DNA of 64,000 bases from Halorubellus sp. JP-L1 (GCF_011440375.1 NZ_JAAOIR010000005.1:186001-250000), one strand, 5' to 3'. Counted from the first letter of the stretch, positions 9,209-18,518 are shown. The notes: generated from the sequence alone by a model not told the origin. A program made the numbers and translations.

Positions 9209-9273
9209 GTCGCGAAAGGAAGGGTGGGTGCGGGACGGCGGGCTACGTGACTGCGGCGGAGCGGGTCTCGGCC

Positions 9274-9435
9274 TCAGGCCCGATCGACGTCGACCTCTTC
9301 CTTGAGTGCCTGGAGCTCGTCGGCGTCGGAGAGCTCTTCGAGGCGTTCCCGGAAGTGGACCTCGCAGAGACCGACTTTGACGCCCTCGGTCTCGGCGGCG
9401 AAGGCGGCTTCGTCGTCGCAGTAGTGGCACTTCAT
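9274..9435 (-). CDS. Small zinc-finger protein (DUF6757-like)
   Basis: Protein of 53 residues beginning MKCHYCDDEAAFAAETEGVK. It has a CxxC pair near the start (C3, C6) and then C-x2-H in VGLCEVHFRERLEEL, so four ligands for a single zinc. The C-terminal half is a charged helix ending EEVDVDRA. It strongly resembles the conserved haloarchaeal DUF6757 family, whose function is unknown. The ATG at 9435 starts at the first zinc ligand; the upstream extension to 9501 is not family-like. Confidence 0.75.
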   Translation of the reverse strand: MKCHYCDDEAAFAAETEGVKVGLCEVHFRERLEELSDADELQALKEEVDVDRA

Positions 9436-9522
9436 GCCAATCAGTAGGGGTTGCGCGGGTTTGAAGGCTGCGTTCGAGGCGACTCCTGTGTGGGGTGTCA
9501 ACGTACCGGAAGCAGGTGTCCG

Positions 9523-10323
9523 TCAGGCGTCGGCGTGCGCGCGGAGGCGGTCGCCGACGGGCGCGTACTCGGCTTCGTCGAGCCCGGCGACGCCGAGATC
9601 GCGGCCGTGCGCGTCCGTGCCGCCGGTCACGAGCAGGTCGTGCTCGCGCGCGAGGGCGTCGACGGCGTCGAGGTCCGCGTCGACGCCGTCGCCGTAGGGA
9701 TAGTTCCGTTCGACGGCGTCGAGGTCGGCGGCGACGTCGAGCGCGCGCTCGGGGTCGTCGTAGCGGAACGGGTGCGCGAGGCCGACGACCGCGCATGCGT
9801 CCGCGAGGACTTCGCGGCCGCGGTCGAGGTCTGGGACGTCGCGCGCGACGTAGCACGGGCCGTCGTTCCCGATGAGGTCGTCGAACACGCCCTGCATCGA
9901 GTAGTCGGTGTCGGGGTGGTCGGCGACGGCGCGCGCGACGTTCGGGCGGCCGATGCCGGGTCGTCCCTCGATGCCGAGGTCGACGCCGAGGCGGTCTTCG
10001 ACGGCGTCGATGATGGCCTGGCCGCGCTCGGCGCGGTCGGCCTGGAGGTGGTCGACGAGCGCGGCGAGCGCGTCGGTCTCGCGGACGCCGAACCCGAGGA
10101 GGTCGACGCGCTCGAACCCGGCGTCCACGCGGAGTTCGATGCCGTGGACGACCGTCACGCCGTCGCGCTCGACGACGGGCGCATCGAGGTCGGGGTGCGT
10201 GCGGTCGTGGTCGGTGATCGCGACGACGGACACGCCGGCGTCGCGAGCGACCGCCGGCACCTCGTCGAGTTCGAGCGTCCCGTCGGAGTTCGTCGTGTGC
10301 GCGTGCAGGTCCGCGTAGGTCAT
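9523..10323 (-). CDS. PHP-domain metal-dependent phosphoesterase
   Basis: Protein of 266 residues of the PHP superfamily, hydrolysing phosphoesters with bound metals. Visible ligands are DLHAHTTNSDG at the start (HxH motif), AITDHDRTH, VVHGIELRVD, GLAHPFRYDD and TGGTDAHGRD, all in the expected order for a full set of metal sites. Relatives include YciV/RNase AM-type exonucleases and 3',5'-nucleotide bisphosphate phosphatases, but the precise substrate is not determined. It starts at the ATG at 10323 and is divergent from the DUF5789 gene. Cytoplasmic. Confidence 0.85.
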   Translation of the reverse strand: MTYADLHAHTTNSDGTLELDEVPAVARDAGVSVVAITDHDRTHPDLDAPVVERDGVTVVHGIELRVDAGFERVDLLGFGVRETDALAALVDHLQADRAERGQAIIDAVEDRLGVDLGIEGRPGIGRPNVARAVADHPDTDYSMQGVFDDLIGNDGPCYVARDVPDLDRGREVLADACAVVGLAHPFRYDDPERALDVAADLDAVERNYPYGDGVDADLDAVDALAREHDLLVTGGTDAHGRDLGVAGLDEAEYAPVGDRLRAHADA

Positions 10324-10420
10324 GGGCGGGCTACGCGGGGGTGCGACAAGGACCTGTCCACTCGCGGTCCTTAAGGAATATAACCCCTACCGCAGACACC
10401 AAGGTCGTATATGGACAATG

Positions 10421-10430
10421 TTTATAATTA
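10421..10430 (+). promoter_or_regulatory. TATA box of the DUF5789 gene
   Basis: TTTATAATTA ends 21 bases before the ATG at 10451 in a short AT-rich stretch, which fits a leaderless transcript. Confidence 0.7.
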
Positions 10431-10450
10431 TCTTTCACTCGGTATTGGGT

Positions 10451-10738
10451 ATGCGCCTCAACAGCACCGGCGACCGCATCGAGGACCAGACCTACCCGCT
10501 CACCACGGACGACCTCACCGACGCCATCGGCGACGGCGAGATAGAACTCGCCGACGGCACCGAGTCCATCGACGACGTCCTCGAACGCTTCGGCGACCAG
10601 ACGTTCCATACGCCCGAGGACGTCCGACACACGCTCCAGGCCGGCGTCTGCGAGCGCGCCATCGGCCGCAAGGGCTACTCCGATCGCGACCCCACCACGC
10701 CCGGCAGCGTCTACGGCCACGACTGCGTCTCGTTCTGA
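10451..10738 (+). CDS. DUF5789 family protein
   Basis: Small acidic cytoplasmic protein of 95 residues, MRLNSTGDRIEDQTYPLTTD at the start and AIGRKGYSDRDPTTPG near the end. The start LNSTGDRIE and the AIGRKGYSDRDP motif are characteristic of the haloarchaeal DUF5789 family, function unknown. The middle (ELADGTESIDDVLERFGDQTF) fits the same family. The ATG at 10451 is fixed by the TATA box 21 bases upstream; the frame extends further 5' but through the promoter. Confidence 0.8.
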   Translation: MRLNSTGDRIEDQTYPLTTDDLTDAIGDGEIELADGTESIDDVLERFGDQTFHTPEDVRHTLQAGVCERAIGRKGYSDRDPTTPGSVYGHDCVSF

Positions 10739-10844
10739 CCGATTCGGTCGCGAGCGCGCATCGCGGATCGCTCGAAGCGATTCGACCACGAGCGCGGCGG
10801 GTTCTAGCACAACGTATTTCTCCGCCCGCGCCGACGCCCGGGAC

Positions 10845-11036
10845 GTGACCGACAAACGGGACGTCCTCCTCGAACTCGCCGTCTTCTGCCTCGCACTCGT
10901 CGCGATGGCGACCCTCGACGCCGCCGACACCCTCCCCGCAATCGTCGTCGCCCTCGGGTACTTCGCCGCGCTCGGGATCGCCGTCGCCACCGGCGTCCTC
11001 GTCTGCTACGAGATCGTGACGTTCGACACCGCCTGA
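10845..11036 (+). CDS. Small membrane protein, two predicted transmembrane segments
   Basis: Protein of 63 residues with a GTG start. Two hydrophobic segments, roughly residues 8-25 (LLELAVFCLALVAMATL) and 30-55 (LPAIVVALGYFAALGIAVAT), are joined by a short acidic loop. No catalytic motif. A TATA-like AACGTATTTC at 10811-10820 is spaced correctly for a leaderless GTG start. Function unknown; the family is not recognised. Confidence 0.55.
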   Translation: MTDKRDVLLELAVFCLALVAMATLDAADTLPAIVVALGYFAALGIAVATGVLVCYEIVTFDTA

Positions 11037-11079
11037 CCGCGAGCGATGGCACCGGCGGTGGCGGCAAGCGCTCCGTCGC

Positions 11080-11649
11080 TCAGTCCCAGTCGCGCTCGCC
11101 GGCCTCGACCGTCGCGTCCAGCCAGTTCTCCTCCGGCGGCAGCGGGCACGCGTACTGCTCGGCGTACGCACAGAACGGGTTGTACGCGAGGTTGAAGTCC
11201 ACGGGAATCTCCTGGCCGTCCGCGAGGTCGCCCTCGGCCTCCAGCTCCATGTACCGGCCCGCACCGTACGTCTGCTGGCCCGTCGTCTTGTCGCGGAACG
11301 GCACGAACAGCGACTCGCGCTCCTCGCCCTCCTGGCGGTACGCCGAAAGCGAGTGCTCCTCGCCGTCGAGTTCGAACGTCAACGCCGCGACCTTCAGGTA
11401 CCGCTGCTCGCCGCCCGTCGACGTCTCCATCCGGTAGACGTCCTCGTCGTCCTCGTCGGTCAAGTGCACGGTCGCCGTCACGCGATAGTCGGCGTCCGGC
11501 TCGAAGTACTCGAGCCCGTCGAACGCGTCGCGCTCGCCCTTCGGAATCGGGGAGTGAGGATGCGTCCCGAAGAACTCGTCCTTCTCCTCGCGGTTCGCCG
11601 CCAACTCGCGGCGCCACTGCCGCTCGTCGAACTCCGCAGTCTCGCTCAT
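11080..11649 (-). CDS. DUF1684 domain protein
   Basis: Cytoplasmic protein of 189 residues starting MSETAEFDERQWRRELAANR. It has family hallmarks of DUF1684: KDEFFGTHPHSPIP near the N-terminus, LFVPFRDKTTGQQTYGAGRY in the middle, and DFNLAYNPFCAYAEQYACPL followed by PPEENWL near the end. The invariant NPFCAY and CPLPPxEN patterns are intact. Biochemical function of the family is not established. The ATG at 11649 begins the conserved region. Confidence 0.85.
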   Translation of the reverse strand: MSETAEFDERQWRRELAANREEKDEFFGTHPHSPIPKGERDAFDGLEYFEPDADYRVTATVHLTDEDDEDVYRMETSTGGEQRYLKVAALTFELDGEEHSLSAYRQEGEERESLFVPFRDKTTGQQTYGAGRYMELEAEGDLADGQEIPVDFNLAYNPFCAYAEQYACPLPPEENWLDATVEAGERDWD

Positions 11650-11775
11650 GGAACCGAATTCACCGTCCGACCGGAAGGCCGTTGCGCTCGACGGTGCGAC
11701 CGCCGCACGAGCGCGCTCGGGCCGGAAGTCGGTGCGACGCTGGCGCGCCACGCGATCCCTTCCGCGGACGAACGC

Positions 11776-12906
11776 TCAGTCCAGGCGCGACAGCACGGCG
11801 TCCTGGTCGTACGCCAAGTGGAGTTCCCGCGACCGCCCGCGGCCATCGACCTCGGCGTACGCCGTCTCGACGATCCCGAGGTCCTCGAGCTTGTTCACGA
11901 TCTCCGAGTACCGCGTGTACCCCAGGCCCGAGACCGCCTGGAACGCCTCGTACACGTCACCGGCCTGCTCGCCCTCGTGCTCGGCGATGACCTCCAGGAG
12001 CTCCGTCTCGGAGTCGCTCAGGCTCTCCAGGGACCGAGAGAGATGCACGAACTTCGACGTCTCGTAGGCCTCGTCGACGTCCCGGCGCTCCACGACCTTC
12101 GACGCACGCATCTCCGCGTTCAATCCCGCTCGCCGGAGGAGGTCGATGCCGACGCGGAGGTCGCCGCTCTCCGCGGTCTTCGCCGCGACGTAATCCAGCA
12201 CGGTCGTCGACACGACGTCGTCGTGGAACCCGCGCTCGACGCGATTCCCGAGGATGCTCGCGATCTCCGCCTGGTCGTAGACGTTGAAGTACACGTCCTC
12301 CGGGCGGAACACGGACTGCACCCTGGAGTCGAGTTCGTCGATGACCTCCAGGCTCGGATCCGAGGACACGACGATGACGCCGATGCGCGCCCCCGAGTGC
12401 TCCTCGTGCGCTCGCAGCAGCGAGTACAGCGTATCGCTGGCCTCGTTCTCGTAGAACAGATAGTTCACGTCGTCCAACGCCACCACGAGCACGTCGTCCT
12501 CGTCGACGAGTTGCTCGGTGACCTGCCCGAACAGCTTCTTGAACGAGATCCCGCTCGCTGGCGGCTCGTAGTCGAAGATCCCCTCGAAGAGGCGCGCGAA
12601 CACCGAGTACCGCGTCGCGTTCATCTGGCAGTTCACGCGCACCGTGTGGACGTCACCGGTCTCCGCGCGCAACTCGCCGAACAGCTTCTGGATCGCGGTC
12701 GTCTTCCCGGTCCCCGGCGGCCCACGAACCATCGCGTTCAACGGCCGGTTCCCGCGCGTCGCCGGCCGGAGCGCGTACTGGAGGCTCCGCATCTGGCTCT
12801 CGCGGTGCTTGAACGTCTCGGGGACGTAGTCGATCTCGAAGACGCGCTCGTCCCGGAACACGGACTCGTCCCACGAGAGCATCCCCTCCTCGGGGTCCTC
12901 AGCCAT
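11776..12906 (-). CDS. Orc1/Cdc6-family replication initiator ATPase
   Basis: AAA+ ATPase of 376 residues with a C-terminal winged helix, of the family that binds replication origins and loads MCM. Walker A GPPGTGKT is at 62-69, the Walker B region is VVALDDVNYLFY, and sensor 1 is VIVVSSDPSL. The C-terminal GLGYTRYSEIVNKLEDLGIV is the recognition winged helix. The ATG at 12906 (MAEDPEEGMLSWDES) is preferred to the GTG at 12915. Haloarchaea carry several paralogues, many not next to origins; I see no AT-rich unwinding region or repeated origin box beside this copy. Confidence 0.88.
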   Translation of the reverse strand: MAEDPEEGMLSWDESVFRDERVFEIDYVPETFKHRESQMRSLQYALRPATRGNRPLNAMVRGPPGTGKTTAIQKLFGELRAETGDVHTVRVNCQMNATRYSVFARLFEGIFDYEPPASGISFKKLFGQVTEQLVDEDDVLVVALDDVNYLFYENEASDTLYSLLRAHEEHSGARIGVIVVSSDPSLEVIDELDSRVQSVFRPEDVYFNVYDQAEIASILGNRVERGFHDDVVSTTVLDYVAAKTAESGDLRVGIDLLRRAGLNAEMRASKVVERRDVDEAYETSKFVHLSRSLESLSDSETELLEVIAEHEGEQAGDVYEAFQAVSGLGYTRYSEIVNKLEDLGIVETAYAEVDGRGRSRELHLAYDQDAVLSRLD

Positions 12907-13002
12907 CACTTTCACCCTGCTCCCGCGAGCACTTAGCCTTTCGGCAGCCTCGCGTCAGACGCACGCCACGAGCGGCGGGGACGAGTCGTCGCGGCGAGCG
13001 AG

Positions 13003-13161
13003 TCAGGAAACCTCGAGTCGGTCCTCGAAGCGAGCGCGGTCGAACTTCCGGCGGTGCTCGCGGGCGTCGTGGCGAGCGACGCGTCGCTCGAGCGCGGCGT
13101 CGTCGTTCGCCTCGAGCGTGAACCCGCAGTCGTGATGCGGGCACTCGTACGCGTACTTCAC
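13003..13161 (-). CDS. Small C-x4-C zinc-binding-like protein
   Basis: Protein of 52 residues if it begins at the GTG at 13161: MKYAYECPHHDCGFTLEAND, then a very charged helix (RRVARHDAREHRRKFDRARF). The CPHHDCGF motif with the following H residues looks like a one-finger zinc site. No in-frame ATG is available, and an upstream GTG at 13242 would add 27 poorly conserved-looking residues. It lies alone between cdc6 and the mutS-like gene. Function unknown. Confidence 0.45.
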   Translation of the reverse strand: MKYAYECPHHDCGFTLEANDDAALERRVARHDAREHRRKFDRARFEDRLEVS

Positions 13162-13326
13162 GACCGGCCTCCCCGCCGGCTCGAGCGGTCGACGGACCTC
13201 ATGCTCGCCGATTCGTCGTGAACCCGCATAACCGTGCCGCACGGACAGTCGGGTGCTGTCACTCGACCGCCACGAGACCGGTCGAGACGCCCGAAACGAG
13301 CGATCACGGAACGCCAGTCGTGGCGA

Positions 13327-15321
13327 TCAGAACTTCGCGAGCAGTCGGTCGTAGAAGCCGTCACCGGACTCGTCGGCGAGCTTCTCGACGATGAGTTCCG
13401 GCGTCGACCGCGCCAGCCGGTCCTTCACCGGCGAGCGGTTCACGACCAACTCGCCGTCCTCCAGGCCTTCAGCCTCGATGCCGTCGACGGTCACGTCGAA
13501 GTCCGCCATCTCGCGGATCTCGCCCGCGAGGTGGCTCACGAACACCGCGGTCGCCCCGTTCCCCTCGAGCGCTTCGAGGATGCCCGCGATGATCTTCGCG
13601 GACGCACCGGGTTCCGTGATGGACTCGAGCTCGTCGACGAGCACGAGCGAGCCCGCGCCGCCGGTCGCCAGGTCCGCGAACTCGCGGACCGTCGACTCGA
13701 ACGCGCCCGCGTCGAGCGTCCCCTGGGTCTTCGCGTGATAGTGCAGGTCCTCAAACCACCCGAGTCGGACGGAATCCGCGGGCACCGGCAGGCCCATGTG
13801 CGCGAGGACGACGACGGCGGTGACGAGGTCGAGCGTCGACGTCTTCCCACCTGAGTTCACCCCCGAGAGGAGCGCGACGCCGTCGACCGCGTAATCGACG
13901 GGATCGACTTCGTCGTGCGGGACGGGAAGCAGCGGCGACCGACCGCCCTCGATGGCGAACCCCGTGGCGTGCCCCCCCGCGTCGGTTCCGTCGACGAACG
14001 CCGGCATCGTGCAGTCGAAGTCGTCGGCGAACCGCGCGATGGCGTACTCGACGTCGAGCTCGAGCGCGGCGTGCACGAGGTCGCGGGCGCCCTCGCGGTG
14101 GTCGGCAAGGTCCGTCGCCAGATCCCGTTTGAGGCGCGCACTCCGGCGGTCGCGCGCGGTCGAGAGCGACTCGTCGAGCCGCGAGACGACGTCCTCGTCG
14201 CGCGCCACCGGGTACGTCGGCTCGTCGCCGAACGCCCGACGCGCCAGCTCGGCCTCGTCCCCGCGGAGGTCGAGGGTGTCGACGAGGTGGTCGCGGGCCG
14301 CGTCGACCGCGGCCGCGTACTCGTCGGCGAGCTCGCGCGAGAGCAGCGAGTCCACGCCCGCGCCGCGCTCGACGAGCGTCAGGAGGTCCGCGCCCTCGAT
14401 CGTGACGTCGCGCTCCTGGATCGCCTCCTTCAGGTGGTCGTTCGCGACGTTCTCGGCCATCCCGACGGCGGTGTCGAGGTCGTCGACCGCGGCCTGGAGG
14501 CGGTCGAGTTCGTCGTCGTCCGCGACCGTCCCGTCCGTCCGGAGCCGGTCGAGCGCCCCCAGTAGGTCGTCGACGGGCATCGGCGCGTCCAGTCCGGCCT
14601 CGCGATGGACCTCAGCCGCGGCCCGCAGCCGATCGCGGTTCACCGCGAAGAAGGCGATGGGGCGCTCGGGGACGACCTCCGCGGGCCGCTCCAGCGCGTC
14701 CGGTTCGACGCGCACGTCGCCGTCGACGTCGACGCCGGCGAACGACTCGTCGAGGGCCACCACGGTCGCGTACCCCCGCGCGAGCTCCGCCAGCCCGCGC
14801 GCGTCCTCGACGACTTCCACGGAGACTTCTGGAATCGCCTCCCGCGCCTCCGCGTACCTCTCGGCGTCGGTCGTCGCCAGGCACCGCTCGCGCACGACGA
14901 CGTCCTCGGGCTCCGAGAGCGGTTCCACGGCCGCGAGCGCGTCCACGGCCGCCGGGTCGACGTCGCGCTCCATCGCCGACCGCACGTACTCGCGGACTTC
15001 CTCGACGCGCGAACGGGTGGCGCTCGGGTAGAACGTCTCCACGCGCTTTCCGCCGTACTCCGTCACGGTCCGTTCCGCGAGGAGGTCGAGTACCTCCCGG
15101 TACACCTCTCGCGCTCGCGGCGTCGCCAGGAACCCGCCGGGGTCGTCGTGCTCGTGCCGGATCGCACCCCGGACGATGCGGGCCGCTCGCCCCTCGGAGA
15201 CGCCAGGCGCGGTCGCGACCGTCGCGACGTCCCCGCGCCGCAGCGCGCCTTCGGGGTCGTCGAGCTCCGCGAGCGACGCCGCGGTCTTCTCCCCCACGCC
15301 CGGGATCGCCGACAGTTCCAT
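13327..15321 (-). CDS. MutS-family ATPase with N-terminal helix-hairpin-helix
   Basis: Protein of 664 residues. It starts MELSAIPGVGEKTAASLAEL, a helix-hairpin-helix, with a second hairpin around TAPGVSEGRAARIV. The C-terminal quarter is a MutS/Rad50-like ABC ATPase: Walker A SGVNSGGKTSTLDL near residue 485, Walker B SLVLVDELESITEPG near 560, and VSHLAGEI as the H-loop. The central part is long, acidic and helical, as in MutS2-type clamps. There is no MutS mismatch-binding domain, so a role in recombination control or branched DNA is more likely than classical mismatch repair. The ATG at 15321 is chosen over a TTG upstream. Confidence 0.82.
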   Translation of the reverse strand: MELSAIPGVGEKTAASLAELDDPEGALRRGDVATVATAPGVSEGRAARIVRGAIRHEHDDPGGFLATPRAREVYREVLDLLAERTVTEYGGKRVETFYPSATRSRVEEVREYVRSAMERDVDPAAVDALAAVEPLSEPEDVVVRERCLATTDAERYAEAREAIPEVSVEVVEDARGLAELARGYATVVALDESFAGVDVDGDVRVEPDALERPAEVVPERPIAFFAVNRDRLRAAAEVHREAGLDAPMPVDDLLGALDRLRTDGTVADDDELDRLQAAVDDLDTAVGMAENVANDHLKEAIQERDVTIEGADLLTLVERGAGVDSLLSRELADEYAAAVDAARDHLVDTLDLRGDEAELARRAFGDEPTYPVARDEDVVSRLDESLSTARDRRSARLKRDLATDLADHREGARDLVHAALELDVEYAIARFADDFDCTMPAFVDGTDAGGHATGFAIEGGRSPLLPVPHDEVDPVDYAVDGVALLSGVNSGGKTSTLDLVTAVVVLAHMGLPVPADSVRLGWFEDLHYHAKTQGTLDAGAFESTVREFADLATGGAGSLVLVDELESITEPGASAKIIAGILEALEGNGATAVFVSHLAGEIREMADFDVTVDGIEAEGLEDGELVVNRSPVKDRLARSTPELIVEKLADESGDGFYDRLLAKF

Positions 15322-15544
15322 CTTGCGCGCCCCTATCCGCCCGGTCAGCAAAAAACTCCCGGCGAGCGCCGTCGTTCGTCAGCGCCGAGCGCCGTGGCTC
15401 GGTCGACGGAGAACGCCGTGGCTCGGTCGATGGCGAACAGGCGGCGCCCTCCTCGGCCGTCGGTCCGTCGCGTCGATGCGCCGCGCTCCCGCCGTGGTCG
15501 ACGCGACCCCCTCAGTAGGTGATGCCGGCGTTCGCCGCGTGCCC

Positions 15545-15616
15545 CTACTTGAACTCGTGGCCTCCCGTCTCCCGTTCGAGGCGCTCGATGCGGTCCTGGG
15601 CTTCCTCGGCGTCCGC
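15545..15616 (-). pseudogene. Possible relic of a uvrB 3' end
   Basis: In the minus frame ending with TAG at 15545-15547 the sequence reads ADAEEAQDRIERLE, followed by RETGGHEFK. The first 14 residues match the linker before the UVR domain of UvrB ([14 protein letters not shown]). At nucleotide level 15575-15616 and 16039-16080 agree at 38 of 42 positions by eye. The fragment is preceded by a stop in frame within 40 bases. It could be a duplicated fragment of uvrB or a coincidence of coiled-coil codons. Confidence 0.35.
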
Positions 15617-15674
15617 GAGACATCGCCGGCGCACCAGGAGTCAGTGGACTGGTTCTGGGGAGGGCTGTCCGATG

Positions 15675-15848
15675 CTACGTCCCGGGTGACCAGCCCGACA
15701 GGTGGATCCCGACCGAGAGGACGGCACCGAGAACTGCCCCGAGCAGGAGCGACGTGACCCCCGTGGGATCGGGAGCGAGGAGGAACCCGAGAAAGAGCCC
15801 CGACGGGAGGACGATGCCCACGGAGATACCGAAGTGATCGTTTCCCAC
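15675..15848 (-). CDS. Small membrane protein, two predicted transmembrane segments
   Basis: Protein of 57 residues from a GTG at 15848. Two hydrophobic segments, ISVGIVLPSGLFLGFLL and SLLLGAVLGAVLSVGIHL, are linked by APDPTGVT. The TATA-like GCATATTACG at 15871-15880 on the minus strand is at the right distance for a leaderless GTG start, the main support for a real gene. It lies between uvrB's 3' end and a possible uvrB relic. Function unknown. Confidence 0.45.
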   Translation of the reverse strand: MGNDHFGISVGIVLPSGLFLGFLLAPDPTGVTSLLLGAVLGAVLSVGIHLSGWSPGT

Positions 15849-15870
15849 CGTTCGTCGTTCGAAGAACGGC

Positions 15871-15880
15871 CGTAATATGC
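15871..15880 (-). promoter_or_regulatory. TATA-like box of the 57-residue membrane protein
   Basis: GCATATTACG on the minus strand, 23-32 bases before the GTG at 15848, located between it and the uvrB stop codon. Confidence 0.45.
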
Positions 15881-15894
15881 CTGCGGAGGTGGCG

Positions 15895-17961
15895 TCAGAA
15901 CTCGGGATCGCTCTCGACGGGCACGCCGTCGTCGGGGGCGACGAGTTCGTCGTACTCCTCGCGGAGCTCGCGGATGCGGTCGCGGATGTCCGCCGCGAGT
16001 TCGAACTCGAGGTTGTTCGCGGCCTCCTGCATCTTGTCCTCGAGGCGCTCGATGCGCGCCTGGGCTTCCTCGGCGTCGGCGGGCGCGTCGCCGGCGACCC
16101 CGCTCGTGTCCGTCTCGGAGCCGGGGAGGTTCGTCTCACCGACGGACTTCTCGATAGTGGTGGGGGTGTACCCGTGCTCTTCGTTGTACTGGCGTTGGAT
16201 GCGCCGACGGCGCGCGGTCTCCTCGACCGCGGCCTTCATCGCGTCGCTCGGGTCGTCCGCGTACAGGACGACCGACCCGTTCACGTTCCGCGCCGCCCGC
16301 CCCATCGTCTGTACGAGCATCGTCTCCGACCGCAGGAACCCCTCCTGGTCCGCGTCGAGAATCGCGACCAGGGAGACCTCCGGGATGTCCAGGCCTTCCC
16401 GGAGCAGATTGATCCCGACGAGGACCTGGATGTCGCCGAGTCTGAGTGCACGCACGAGCTCGTGCCGTTCGAGGGTGTCGGTCTCGTCGTGCATGTACGC
16501 CACGTCCACCCCGTTCTCCTCTAAGAACTCCGTGAGGTCCTCGGCCATCCGCTTCGTGAGCGTCGTCACGAGCACGCGCTCGTCGTCCGGCATCGCTTCG
16601 ATGCGGTCCATGAGGTCGTCGACCTGCCCGGTCGCCGGCCGCGTCTCGATCTCGGGGTCGACGAGGTGCGTCGGGCGAACGATCTGCTCGACGATCTGCT
16701 CGGAGTGCTCGCGCTCGTAGTCGGCGGGCGTCGCGGAGACGTACAGCGTCTGGTCGGTCTTCTCGTCGAACTCCTCGAAGGTGAGCGGGCGGTTGTCGTA
16801 CGCGGTCGGGAGCCGGAAGCCGTTCTCGACGAGCGAGTCCTTCCGGGACTTGTCGCCCGCGAACTGCCCGCGGACCTGCGGGAGCGTCTGGTGTGATTCG
16901 TCGATCACGCAGAGGAAGTCGTCCGGGAAGTAGTCGAGCAGGGTATGGGGCGCGTCGCCGACGTCGCGCTCGCTGAGGTACACGGAGTAGTTCTCGATGC
17001 CCGAACAGTACCCGGTCTCGGCCATCATCTCCAGGTCGAACGTCGTCCGTTCCTCGATGCGCTGGGCCGCGATCGCGTCCCCCTGGCGCTCGAAGTACCG
17101 GATGCGGTCCTCTAGGTCGTCGCGGATCTCGTCCATCGCGCGCTCTAGGCGCGCCTCCGGGATCGAGTAGTGCTCGGCGGGGTGCAGGAGGACTGCCGGT
17201 TCCTCGCTGACGACCGTGCCCTGCATCGGGTCCATCTTCACGATCCGGTCGACTTCGTCGCCCCACATCTCGACGCGCACCGCGTACCGGCCGTACATCG
17301 GGTAGATCTCGACGGTATCGCCGCGAACGCGGAACGTGCCCTGCGTGAAGTCGACGTCGTTGCGCTCGTAGTTCAGGTCCACGAGTCGCGCGAGCAACTC
17401 GTCGCGACCGACCCGCTCGCCGGCCTCGACGCGCAGGCTCATGTCCTCGTAGTTCGCCGGGTCGCCGAGGCCGTAGATCGCCGACACCGACGCGACGACG
17501 ATGACGTCGTCCCTGGTCAGGAGGCTGCGGGTCGCGGAGTGCCGGAGCCGGTCGATCTCGTCGTTGATGGAGGCGTCCTTGTCGATGTACGTGTCCGTCT
17601 GCTCGACGTACGCCTCGGGCTGATAGTAGTCGTAGTAGGATACAAAATATTCTACTGCATTATCCTCGAATAGATTCCGAAATTCCTCGTAGAGTTGGGC
17701 CGCGAGCGTCTTGTTGTGAGCAATAACTAACGTTGGTTTCTGTAGTTCCTCAACAACCCAAGAGACGGTATTCGTCTTCCCCGACCCTGTTACTCCAAGA
17801 AGGGTCTGCTTCTCCATCCCCTGCCGAAAGCCATCAACTAATTGTTGAATTGCTTCGGGTTGGTCGCCCGCCGGGTCGAACGGAGCATTAACGCGAAACT
17901 CCCTTTCCACATCCGGTTTGTCGGGGGAAAGAGGGCCACCTGATTCACTCACAGTAGCCAT
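15895..17961 (-). CDS. uvrB: UvrABC system protein B
   Basis: Damage-verifying helicase of nucleotide excision repair, 688 residues, which is loaded on DNA by UvrA and then recruits UvrC. Walker A GVTGSGKT is near residue 55; the beta-hairpin region [13 protein letters not shown], helicase motifs ([43 protein letters not shown]) and the C-terminal UVR domain ([18 protein letters not shown]) are all present. The ATG at 17961 gives [20 protein letters not shown]. From about 17640 to the start, the first roughly 107 codons are clearly richer in A/T than the rest, a composition break inside a complete gene. uvrC is 14 kb away; uvrA is not in the window. Confidence 0.97.
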   Translation of the reverse strand: MATVSESGGPLSPDKPDVEREFRVNAPFDPAGDQPEAIQQLVDGFRQGMEKQTLLGVTGSGKTNTVSWVVEELQKPTLVIAHNKTLAAQLYEEFRNLFEDNAVEYFVSYYDYYQPEAYVEQTDTYIDKDASINDEIDRLRHSATRSLLTRDDVIVVASVSAIYGLGDPANYEDMSLRVEAGERVGRDELLARLVDLNYERNDVDFTQGTFRVRGDTVEIYPMYGRYAVRVEMWGDEVDRIVKMDPMQGTVVSEEPAVLLHPAEHYSIPEARLERAMDEIRDDLEDRIRYFERQGDAIAAQRIEERTTFDLEMMAETGYCSGIENYSVYLSERDVGDAPHTLLDYFPDDFLCVIDESHQTLPQVRGQFAGDKSRKDSLVENGFRLPTAYDNRPLTFEEFDEKTDQTLYVSATPADYEREHSEQIVEQIVRPTHLVDPEIETRPATGQVDDLMDRIEAMPDDERVLVTTLTKRMAEDLTEFLEENGVDVAYMHDETDTLERHELVRALRLGDIQVLVGINLLREGLDIPEVSLVAILDADQEGFLRSETMLVQTMGRAARNVNGSVVLYADDPSDAMKAAVEETARRRRIQRQYNEEHGYTPTTIEKSVGETNLPGSETDTSGVAGDAPADAEEAQARIERLEDKMQEAANNLEFELAADIRDRIRELREEYDELVAPDDGVPVESDPEF

Positions 17962-18124
17962 TATTAGAGTCCTGAACCACTTTACCCGTTCGCTTGGGAA
18001 GCCGTCGCTGGATGACACAAACTACATCAGGAAACGTGTATCACTCCTGATTTTAACACAGGTTCAACAGATATTACCGAGATCGAAGAGGCCGTTTCAT
18101 CTGTGGGCGAGCAGTTACGGGCAG

Positions 18125-18391
18125 CTACTCTTCTCGGTTCTTGATATACTCGACAATCTCTTGTTTCTCATCGACCACCCAATAGAGCCTTGCCTGTTTC
18201 TGAGATGTCGACTTGACCAGTTGCATCTCCTTTAACTCGGAAAGAGCTCGGCTGATAGTTGGTTGGTGCTCATCAAACTGGTCCGCGAGTTCAGTCGGTG
18301 TTCGAGCAGATTCGGAGAGTTCTAATAGAATGTTCTTGCGGTGTTTGCTGGCGAGAATACGAGATATGACCTCATAGTCGTCCTCATCCAT
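18125..18391 (-). CDS. Winged-helix transcriptional regulator
   Basis: DNA-binding protein of 88 residues, ArsR/MarR-like winged helix. MDEDDYEVISRILASKHRKN begins the fold; TPTELADQFDEHQPTISRAL is the helix-turn-helix and LVKSTSQKQARLYWVVDE the wing. The ATG at 18391 is chosen over a GTG three codons upstream. It is divergent from the methyltransferase gene with a shared AT-rich gap, so it may be the controller of the restriction-modification locus. That link is inferred from position; it could also be an unrelated solo regulator. Confidence 0.75.
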   Translation of the reverse strand: MDEDDYEVISRILASKHRKNILLELSESARTPTELADQFDEHQPTISRALSELKEMQLVKSTSQKQARLYWVVDEKQEIVEYIKNREE

Positions 18392-18419
18392 TCTTAACAC
18401 TCAGTCGTTTTGCGGAAAA

Positions 18420-18446
18420 GTTATAATTAGTTAGAGATTGTATAAC
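18420..18446. promoter_or_regulatory. AT-rich divergent promoter between regulator and methyltransferase
   Basis: Contains GTTATAATTAG (18420-18430), which can serve as TATA element for the minus-strand regulator (29 bases before its ATG), and TTGTATAAC about ten bases further for the plus strand. If the latter is used the methyltransferase transcript has a leader of roughly 50-70 bases before ATG 18519. Confidence 0.5.
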
Positions 18447-18518
18447 AATTACATAGCACCCACGACGAGCAACAATAGCAAGGACTATTCAGACCGCTCA
18501 AAAACATCCAAGCAGTCA

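Noticed and set aside
12907-13002. Replication origin beside the cdc6 gene
   Set aside because: No AT-rich unwinding region and no repeated origin-recognition box in either flank.
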